27,348 nt of DNA, from contig JAEUWP010000399.1 of the NCBI GenBank assembly GCA_018524725.1, positions 1 to 27,348 on the forward strand, read 5' to 3'. The notes below the pieces were generated by a model, which was given only the letters and a program-made list of their open reading frames with translations, was not told the DNA's origin and did not search any database. Made by a program: the position numbers and the translations under genes. The DNA is from Podaxis mareebaensis (lineage: Eukaryota > Basidiomycota > Agaricomycetes > Agaricales > Agaricaceae). Positions 21,216 to 27,348 of the stretch are shown here, one piece after another. Every line of letters starts with the position of its first letter. Position 1 is the first letter of the stretch.

Positions 21216-21534
21216 GGTACTGATTTGAGATCAATCTAGATCTTGAATGGCATTCATGCCCAAGAAGGTAGCAAATGGGTGAAAACAAATGCACATTCAA
21301 GAGTTACAGCAACTCTTGCATGACTCAAAAAGCAAAACAGCTCAACCAGATTACAAGTCAAGCAACCACCAAGGTGCAAGGTGGCCCAGTAAACCACTGG
21401 ACCACAATGCCAATAAACCTACCAGTGCCATAAAATGTTATCACTGTGGCAGTAACCATTATGCCAGCTCAGACAAGTGCCCTTTGAAGGGTAAACCCTC
21501 ACAGATTCAAGCAAGCTCACACAGTGATACCTGA
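21216..21534 (+). pseudogene. LTR element gag, C-terminal part with zinc knuckle
   Basis: The gag frame goes on after D through three TGA codons, then is open from about 21289 to TGA at 21532. It contains HIQELQQLLHDSKSKTAQ, a polar linker and the knuckle CYHCGSNHYASSDKC (21436-21480; CX2CX3HX6C, a variant spacing) that would bind genomic RNA. The following protease frame is shifted by +1 and overlaps the end of this one (21524-21534). Whether this is a programmed frameshift or decay cannot be decided from one copy. Confidence 0.75.
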
Positions 21535-22001
21535 AGACAGAGTATCTCACACTGGAGAAGAAGATGATGATCAGGCAGAAGATGACTGGCCTGATTATGA
21601 AGAAGAGGAGGATGATGTTGATGAAGATCATGCATCAACACAAGCCTCAGAAGATGGGTACACTGAAGTAACCATCATCAAGTCTGACTATGGATCTGAT
21701 AGTGAGGATATGAACTTCCTCACAAGTATCAATGATACTTCTGCAGAGAGTGAAATAAATGTGCTCACTGATTACCCCAAGGAAGATGAGCCTTGAAATC
21801 AATGGGTTCGAAGAGTCACTCTTCGAACCAACAAAGGAAAGATATTGTGCCCACAAATTGCCCCTTGCGAGAAGCAATATCTTGCATCATATATCAGCAT
21901 TAATGGCATTGAAGCCTGGACACTCTGGGACTCAGGGAGTACAACCTCTGGAATGGCCCCAAGCACTTGCTCAAATACAACTTCATCAAAGACTAGTGTG
22001 A
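21524..22001 (+). pseudogene. LTR element aspartic protease, truncated after the active site
   Basis: A very acidic linker (EEDDDQAEDDWPDYEEEEDD) is followed by a TGA at 21794, then VRRVTLRTNKGKILCPQ, and KQYLASYISINGIEAWTLWDSGST. DSGST (21929-21943) is the catalytic Asp-Ser/Thr-Gly motif of retroelement proteases, here after the typical hydrophobic strand. After about 20 further residues, which need a one-base shift, the frame ends at TGA near 22000. The flap and the second half of the protease, and all of RT and integrase, are missing. The truncation lies at an 8-bp inverted repeat (21991-22013). The protease would cleave gag into its mature parts. Confidence 0.75.
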
Positions 22002-24002
22002 TTAACACTAGTCAAGACACATCATCCAAGAAGTCATCTAAACAAAGACGACAAGACTCTCCTGTAAGGATGACCAATGAGTCAGTCACCTTGGAACCAG
22101 ACTTACCTATGATGATGTCCTGATGGATGGTGCCCCACTCTCCCCAGTGACCATGTCTGAGCAGTCACTGCATACTGAAGAACTACCATTGGGACCTGGG
22201 ATCCCAGGTCCCACCTCCCCTACCTGCAACTATGGACCACTCATCTTGGTCCATCTTCCCACCAAACTTGAGGATGCTCCTCAAGTTGTTCCTGACTACC
22301 TCACAGCTGAGAATGTGACCCCCATGTCCTGTAGTGATGAGGAAGATGCTGCCAAAGACTTTAAACCCAAAAAGGGAAAGAAGAAGGCACCCCAACTGTC
22401 GACCTCTAGGTTGACATCCTGACCTATCATCCACAACCTACCAAGTCATAATGGCATCATTCCACCCATGTGGGGGCTATGGCAACATAGCCAAGTCCAC
22501 AGCTGTGAACATGACAACAACATGCAGAACATGTTGTCACAATGAGTTCACTATTCATGGTGAACCAACACTGTGTTCACTGGAGTCACTGCTACCAATG
22601 CTGCAATGGCAGAATATAAGGGCCAGGAGTTCAAAATCCCAACCAACCATCCAGTATACAAGGCAGCCCACTGCAGACTGCCTATGACACCCCGAGAAGC
22701 AGAGAAGCTGATTAAGCTTCTCAATAATCACCACACCAAAGCTGAACACAGAGCCAAGGCATACCACCTCCTGACTGAGCTATAGAAGATAGCTCAGTGC
22801 ACAGAGGAGGAACACAACAATGACATGATGATCTTCCTGGTGCATCATAGTGGCTTCCACCCAGACACTCACCCATCTGGGATCACAACTGAAATCAGGG
22901 AAGAACACCAGTTGTTGTGAGTATATGAACAAGCTCACGTATCAAATCCCAGAAACCAGACCCAAGGCATGGGCTTTACCCTACCCACAGGGGCCAGTCT
23001 CTTCAATATCGGCCATCTTGGTCAATATCTTCTTACTCATAGTCAACCTAGATCTAATAATCCAGTCAATGGCATCCTGTTCAAGCATAGACAGCTTGTA
23101 CATCATTGAATCACATTCGGGTATGGCCTAGCTCATTTCTTTGGGCCACCCAAGCATGGCCCTAATTGCACCAGCCAGGTGAGATTCACCTGGCTCTTTG
23201 CTGTCCTAGTCACATCACCACGACTTTATAGAGAATATATTGAGTGTTGGAATGCTCAACATCCTGAACACCCCTTTGTCCCACAACTGGGACCAATGTG
23301 CTATTTTTGATCACTTGACATTGACGATAGTCAAGTGCCAAATATGAACCTCGACACTGTCACTGAGGTTCTCATCCACAACAGAGTTGACCCATCCTGG
23401 GTCAACCATGCTTACCTCTTCAGGATCCATTACTTGGATTAATCCTATACTGGTGAACCTAGTCACCAGTCCATGTATCATGACTGGGATGACAAATGCA
23501 TCTGTTGTCTCAACCTATATGGACCACCCCCTGCCATCAAGAGATGGGATGGGTGGTTCTACCCCAACAACCACAACCTTCTTAGGTTGTACTTTTTCAA
23601 GCAACACAAGTTCCTTCATACAGTGAAGGAAATGCAAGATGACCCCAGCTGGCTTAAAGCAGGGGGCCCTACTCACTTCTGCCTCCTAAGTAAGCAGAAG
23701 TATCTGTCCCATTTGCTCACACCAATGGCTGCCCCTGTGGTCATCAGCCCTAGTAGATCAACTCTAATCCCCATCATCAGTGAGGCCACTGTTGAGGATC
23801 ACCCCTCAACTGAAACCCGACTCATGGAGGTGGATCACTCTACCTCCAATCACACACTTGATGGAAGAAGATCATCTACTAATACCAGCAATGACAATAT
23901 CTCATCATTGAATGAATCAACCCCTAAGGCTGGAGGGAGCTCACTACCTCCAGCCTAGAAATCCCTATTATTTGACAATGGAGTGACCTTATATCACTCC
24001 AT
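21805..24002. repeat. Series of perfect short inverted repeats (hairpins) across the 3' half of the LTR element
   Basis: Arms and loops read directly: 21805-21829 (12 bp, loop 1), 21991-22013 (8, 7), 22191-22212 (11, 0), 22232-22254 (8, 7), 22265-22287 (10, 3), 22397-22416 (8 with one CpG-type mismatch, 4), 22512-22539 (8, 12), 22702-22722 (8, 5), 22774-22798 (10, 5), 23173-23195 (10, 3), 23312-23337 (8, 10), 23346-23371 (7, 12), 23386-23406 (9, 3), 23449-23470 (8, 6), 23573-23590 (7, 4), 23675-23701 (8, 11), 23791-23810 (7, 6), 23825-23848 (7, 10), 23927-23956 (10, 10), 23978-24002 (9, 7). Eight have arms of 9 bp or more in 2.2 kb, where about 0.1 is expected by chance. They lie within reading frames. 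Confidence 0.88.
22123..23958 (+). pseudogene. Unknown ~600-codon frame in the place of pol
   Basis: One frame runs from the ATG at 22123 to TAG at 23956, interrupted by about eight stops, most of them TGA, with no frameshift I can detect. Start: acidic and proline-rich, then a lysine-rich patch (KPKKGKKK near 22370). Core (22590-23720): QEFKIPTNHPVYKAAHC, MTPREAEKLIKLLNNHHTKAEHRAKA in a helical style, PRLYREYIECWNAQHPEHPF, VDPSWVNHAYLFRIHYLD, YHDWDDKCICCLNLYGPPPA and WDGWFYP. The end is Ser/Thr-rich. It has no reverse transcriptase, RNase H or integrase motif. Its style resembles hypothetical proteins that are multicopy in Agaricomycetes, but that is memory, not a search. It may be a captured or accessory protein. 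Many hairpins lie within it. Confidence 0.6.
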
Positions 24003-24347
24003 CAAAACTATTGTGAATCCCAAGCCTCACTGCTTGAGTTGTCTTGTCAAACACTGGTCAGGCTTCACAGTCTGACCCTGATATCCAGCTGAGTCTAGCA
24101 ACAAGGCCCCACCTGTGACCAGCCAAGGAACACCTATTACCTCAGCTTCAATACCATACTATGGACTGAGTGACCTAGTCATCTCAGTCTCAACATTACT
24201 CAACTAGCCAAGTGACCCAGTCATCTTGGCCCTATACCCAGCATATACAACTGAGCTGTCTAGCTGTCTCAGTCATATACCCCTTCCTTTTATTATTCCA
24301 TTAATTTATTAATCCTCCTTCAACTCTATGAGACTGTGTAATGGTCT
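23959..24347 (+). other. LTR element 3' untranslated region
   Basis: No coding stretch seen. Contains two similar direct copies of a short phrase (GTGACCTAGTCATCTCAG near 24169 and GTGACCCAGTCATCTTGG near 24211) and further small inverted repeats. Confidence 0.55.
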
Positions 24348-24357
24348 GGAGGGGGGG
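24348..24357 (+). promoter_or_regulatory. Polypurine tract of the LTR element
   Basis: GGAGGGGGGG directly before the 3' LTR (two bases between), in the position and composition expected of the primer for plus-strand DNA synthesis. Confidence 0.75.
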
Positions 24358-24359
24358 TG

Positions 24360-24611
24360 TGTAAGGGTATCCCCTTGCACAAGAATAAAATCAATTAACC
24401 CATATGCTATCATTAAGTACTCTGATGACTCATTCCCTTCATGTTTATCCATCACCCCATCATTGTTTGTGTACAATATGTATTTAGGGCACTTTGGTTG
24501 TCCCACAAAGACAACTGACCTTTGCTTGTGCCACATAGTCTCCCAATATATGGGTTTGAACTATTTGGCATGAGTGTGAGGTCTTCCAACAGTAAAGCCT
24601 GAAGCTTTACA
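24360..24611 (+). repeat. 3' LTR
   Basis: 252 bp, TGTAAGGGTAT to GAAGCTTTACA, 243 of 252 bases equal to the 5' LTR, no gaps. The differing positions are 24423-24424, 24524, 24534-24535, 24551-24552 and 24575-24576. No CG remains. Confidence 0.96.
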
Positions 24612-24616
24612 GTTCA
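24612..24616. repeat. 5-bp target duplication of the LTR retrotransposon, right
   Basis: GTTCA, equal to 9845-9849. Confidence 0.93.
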
Positions 24617-25474
24617 TCCAACACAGGATGCAACAACCAAATGACTGATGAAAGGACCCACAACTGGTAGTAACAGGCAGCATGTGAGCTATTTTAAATC
24701 TTGTAGCAAAGCCCAACTCACTCATATTTGATTTTTGGCATGTGTTGTTGTGACATGTACCACACTGAACCTGGGGGTGGAATGTCTTCAGGGTTGAGCA
24801 AATGGATTGTCAGTAAAACATAGAATATAGCTACAGTATGTGCATAATACAACTGTGATATAACTATGATATAACTATGATGACATGGTGGTTGGGATGA
24901 AACCACACCATTCCCACCAAGAGACATATAAGCAGGGAAAACTTCAGGAGAGGTTGTTCTCAATCATGTGGGTAGTCTGTCATTGACTTGGTATTTCTAC
25001 ACTGCTACAGGTAAGTTGGCACTAATTTTATTAATATAAATTATTACACCCCTAAGTTAGACAGCATCTACATACAATATATTGCTTTGAAGTGGTGCAT
25101 GAAGATGTGGAGAAGTCTGACTGAGTGTTTGTGAGAGGTATGAGTTATCACTGTGTTACTAACATGAATAAATTATACTGATAAATTATTCCACCCAGAA
25201 ATTTGCTGTGATGCCCAATCAATTGAACAGGAAATCACATAAGTTTGTGGATGGAACTATTACAATCAGTATTTTAATGCATAGGTTGAGTATATTCAAT
25301 ATACTAAAATACTACTATACTACTAAATGACCAAGAGGAGGGAAGGGTTGTGGAGCACTGCTGCACCCAAATGTGAATGTTAGAAGGCCCCAAGAATACA
25401 AGGTATTAATACTACATATATGTGGTGAGTTGGGTAAATCAAGTTCTTCAATGAGGTAGTAATATGACATATAA
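24617..25474. other. Right flank, no gene recognised
   Basis: AT-rich sequence without a convincing reading frame. It holds an 11-bp unit (TGATATAACTA) twice in tandem near 24855-24876, and a perfect 8-bp inverted repeat with a 1-nt loop at 25289-25305 (AGTATATT C AATATACT). Confidence 0.5.
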
Positions 25475-25530
25475 GTGGTGAGGAGGCTCTCAGACCATTA
25501 TTATATTAACCTCAGTCTTCAATTTCCTCT

Positions 25531-25800
25531 CCATCCAAATACACTCCTCCTTGAAAGCAAGCTTTCAAGCCAAGTCTCAGAGTGTAGGGGACATTGGATT
25601 CCCTTGAGGGTTGTCAAAGAAACCAACCAAATTCTGAGATGTGGTTCAAAAGCTTGCTTTCAGGGAGGAGCATATTTGGTTGGTTTCTTTGACAAGTCTT
25701 GGGGGGGATCCTATTCCCCCCTACCTCCACATTCTGAGATGTGGCTCCAGAGCTTGCTTTTGTGGAGGAATGTGAATGTAGGGGAAATAGGATTCCCCTG
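25531..25800. repeat. Fold-back repeat cluster (MITE-like or rearranged inverted repeat)
   Basis: A perfect 22-bp inverted repeat pairs 25611-25632 with 25674-25695 around a 41-nt loop. The outer sequence continues the pairing imperfectly (GGATTCCCTTGAGGG against the complement of the GGGGGGGATCCTATTCCCCCC side). A second inverted pair overlaps it: 25531-25562 with about 25652-25684. A third, direct copy of part of the unit (TTCTGAGATGTGG...AGCTTGCTTT) lies at 25631-25660 and 25732-25760, followed at 25778-25797 by a repeat of the GTAGGGG...GGATTCCC phrase of 25584-25603. I see no transposase and no clear target duplication. Confidence 0.75.
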
Positions 25801-25814
25801 AGGCTCATCAAAGA

Positions 25815-26599
25815 AACAATTCACATGAAACTACACTGCATTCTTTAAAGTTGCAGTTGATTGTTCTTTTCCTTTGTTGCATTCTTAATCTAAAACATTT
25901 GCCTTAGGTGCTGCTTTGCAACAACATTCATGATAGCATTTATTACATTTAGTGGGAGGTGGAACTATTATGTTCCTTTACCTTGTAATGTATCACAATG
26001 ACATCTAGATACTGATAAGAAGTAAGGCTGTAACACATGACCAAGGTTGACCTCCCCTAATCTTACACCTGGTTATTAGTGAGCATCTGGCATTAGGAAC
26101 TCTTTTCTGCAAACCACCACCACTGTAAGACTGGTGGTACTTTAAGGGTCTTGGGCCAACTCACTAGCATAGTGAATAATATTTAGCTAGCTATTTGTGC
26201 TTTAACAGAACAAAATGAGCTGTTGTAAGCTACTACTATACTGTCAAGATGTCACCTGTGGTATGTCAACAGCAGGCTCAAAGCCATACCAAATTATGGC
26301 TCACTAATGGTGTTCTGGGGCTCATCAACACTATAGAACTCAAATGCTACTCCAAATGAATGGGTCACAGTAAGCATGCTTCTGTTTGTTCATTTCTTTC
26401 CAATGACCCCTGGGTGACTGTTGTGTTCTGTCATAGGATGACACCCAAACCCTCCATGTGATGAGGATAGTGAGTGATGTGTCAGATGAGTTGAGCTGTA
26501 CTTACTTGTCTGTTAAACAGGTAAATGATTCTGATGTAGAACTACAATCCATCAGTCTTTATTATACTTCTGCTCTTCATTCTTGCAGAATTAGCTTAG
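25815..26599. other. Flank without recognised gene
   Basis: No clear reading frame. It may contain upstream exons and introns of the Spt5-like remnant to the right; a splice-acceptor-like TTCATTCTTGCAG ends at 26587 and another, AGCTTAG, at 26599. A 7-bp inverted repeat (ACCACCA/TGGTGGT) lies near 26116-26138. Confidence 0.4.
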
Positions 26600-27348
26600 G
26601 ACACCCCAGCCCATAAATGCACAAGATTATCTTCAAATGCCAGGCAACCAAACAATCCTTTTATTGATATTGAAGCTGCAGTAGACAAGGATGAGGAGGA
26701 TGAAGTTGAGGAGGATGACATGGAAGGTAAGTGTACCAGGAATATTATTCACTTTGACTGAGCATCTTCCTTAGATTTCTTTGTCCAAGACAAAGACCTT
26801 GATGAAAATATTGGTTCCCATCCTTGACTGGACCTCAAAGATGAAGATGGATTGTCCCTACTAGCATTAGCTGATAAATACATTCATGTGTCTCACTTTG
26901 GTGAACCTGGGCCAGAATCCTCCTTTCAAGCCCAAGGACCACATTCATTGGTTAGTCTTCCTCCCTGTGAAGATGATTGGGAGTTATGGGAGGTTCCTGT
27001 GAATGTACATGCACTCAATTGATTTCAGTACCTCTATTTTGACAGCATTACATAGGTGGGTTCTGAATACATGATAGTCTATTGCATCTTGAAACAGGTA
27101 TCCAAGGGCATGTATGTGCACTATGACCCTCCTTGGAGTGCTTTTGCAGCATGTGGTATTCTGGGGAGGGTATATGTTGAGGTGCAATGATGGATAGATG
27201 TCTCAGCCATATGCAAGGGGATATTGGGAGTAAGATAGTGGGTGATGCATGTTGTAACTTTTGCTGACAGTATCATCAGTAAATTGGCTTAAAATAGTTA
27301 TTACATGTTGATTTATATAATTCATCTGAAGAATAAGATGGACTATAA
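26600..27348 (+). pseudogene. Spt5-like NGN-domain gene remnant with introns, running off the window
   Basis: Exons can be joined by short GT-AG introns. Exon about 26600-26726 reads ...RQPNNPFIDIEAAVDKDEED, an acidic N-terminus. Intron 26727-26774 (GTAAGT...TTAG, 48 nt). Exon 26775-26998 reads DFFVQDKDLDENIG... to DDWELWEVP. Intron 26999-27055 (GTGAAT...CATAG, 57 nt); its removal deletes two stop codons and joins VP to VGSEYMIVYCILKQ. The exon from 27056 ends WSAFAACGILGRVYVEVQ, TGA, WIDVSAICKGILG. Acidic start, then W-V-V, GSE...V...IL and SAF...G.VYVE is the order in the NGN domain of the elongation factor Spt5, the likeness being from memory. Two TGA stops (26825, 27188) fit former CGA. 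Probably a dead or transposon-associated copy, not the essential gene. Confidence 0.48.

Larger units (their letters stand above)
9850..24611 (+). mobile_element. LTR retrotransposon (gypsy-type gag-protease, pol missing), split by elements B, C and D
   Basis: Two 252-bp direct repeats bounded by TGTAA...TTACA and flanked by GTTCA define the element. Its own sequence is 9850-11248, 18183-18227, 19879-20097 and 21216-24611, about 5.06 kb. The rest is three nested poly(A) elements. Gene order: gag (from 10346), CCHC-like knuckle (21436), aspartic protease start (DSGST at 21929), an unknown 600-codon frame (22123-23958), purine tract, 3' LTR. No reverse transcriptase or integrase motif (no YxDD, no HHCC) is visible in any piece, so it is non-autonomous. 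Only the order gag-protease and the style of the motifs suggest gypsy; a copia-type origin cannot be excluded without the pol domain. All frames carry stops, mostly TGA. Confidence 0.92.

Noticed and set aside
24348..24616. The second 252-bp repeat as an independent solo LTR
   Set aside because: Polypurine tract, matching 5-bp duplications and internal genes show that both repeats belong to one element.
25475..25811. Open frames on both strands over 25475-25811
   Set aside because: They coincide with the inverted repeat cluster; their open state follows from the repeats and the products look like no protein.
9850..27348. TGA might be a reassigned sense codon or selenocysteine, since so many frames are broken only by TGA
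   Set aside because: Copies show CGA (Arg) at the same positions, for example B 15508-15510 against TGA in A near 6725; TAG and TAA occur too, and TGA still ends ORF1 in both LINEs.

Overview
The window looks like a transposon graveyard from a basidiomycete fungus, most likely an Agaricomycete. The evidence is the type of LINE (endonuclease, reverse transcriptase, RNase H and a C-terminal CxC...HxxxxC finger), the style of the gypsy-type gag and protease, short GT-AG introns in the right-hand gene remnant, and strong loss of CpG. I see no intact host gene, tRNA, rRNA or CRISPR array.

Layout. 1-2546 is old sequence; its right half holds a decayed reading frame. A full-length but broken LINE (A, 2561-9381) sits in that frame between perfect 15-bp target duplications, and the frame resumes after it (9397-9519). 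From 9850 to 24611 lies one LTR retrotransposon with 252-bp LTRs and 5-bp target duplications (GTTCA). It has itself been split by three poly(A) elements: full-length LINE B (11249-18167), 5'-truncated LINE C (18228-19878), and D (20098-21200), a short element of a related family that carries ORF1 but no ORF2. Without the inserts the LTR element is about 5.06 kb. It encodes gag, a zinc knuckle, a protease fragment ending soon after its DSGST active site, and then a roughly 600-codon reading frame of unknown function where reverse transcriptase and integrase would normally be. The right flank (24617-27348) holds a fold-back repeat cluster and a broken, intron-containing gene remnant that resembles the NGN domain of Spt5-like proteins.

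How it works together. A and B share a 5' end, an 88-nt leader, ORF1 with three zinc knuckles, ORF2 overlapping ORF1 by ATGTCTGA, and a 3' end with AATAAA and poly(A). D has a related 3' end, so it may have been mobilised in trans. Nearly all premature stops are C-to-T or G-to-A changes, many at former CGA codons. CpG retention gives an order of age: LTR element oldest, then A and C, then B, then D.

Most unusual signals: (1) perfect short inverted repeats are far more frequent than chance in the old non-LINE sequence, above all in 21.8-24.0 kb, where they overlap coding sequence; (2) the two LTRs differ at four CA/TG dinucleotide pairs plus one other base, the footprint of CpG decay on opposite strands; (3) the LTR element has an unknown ORF in place of pol; (4) D is an ORF1-only LINE derivative.
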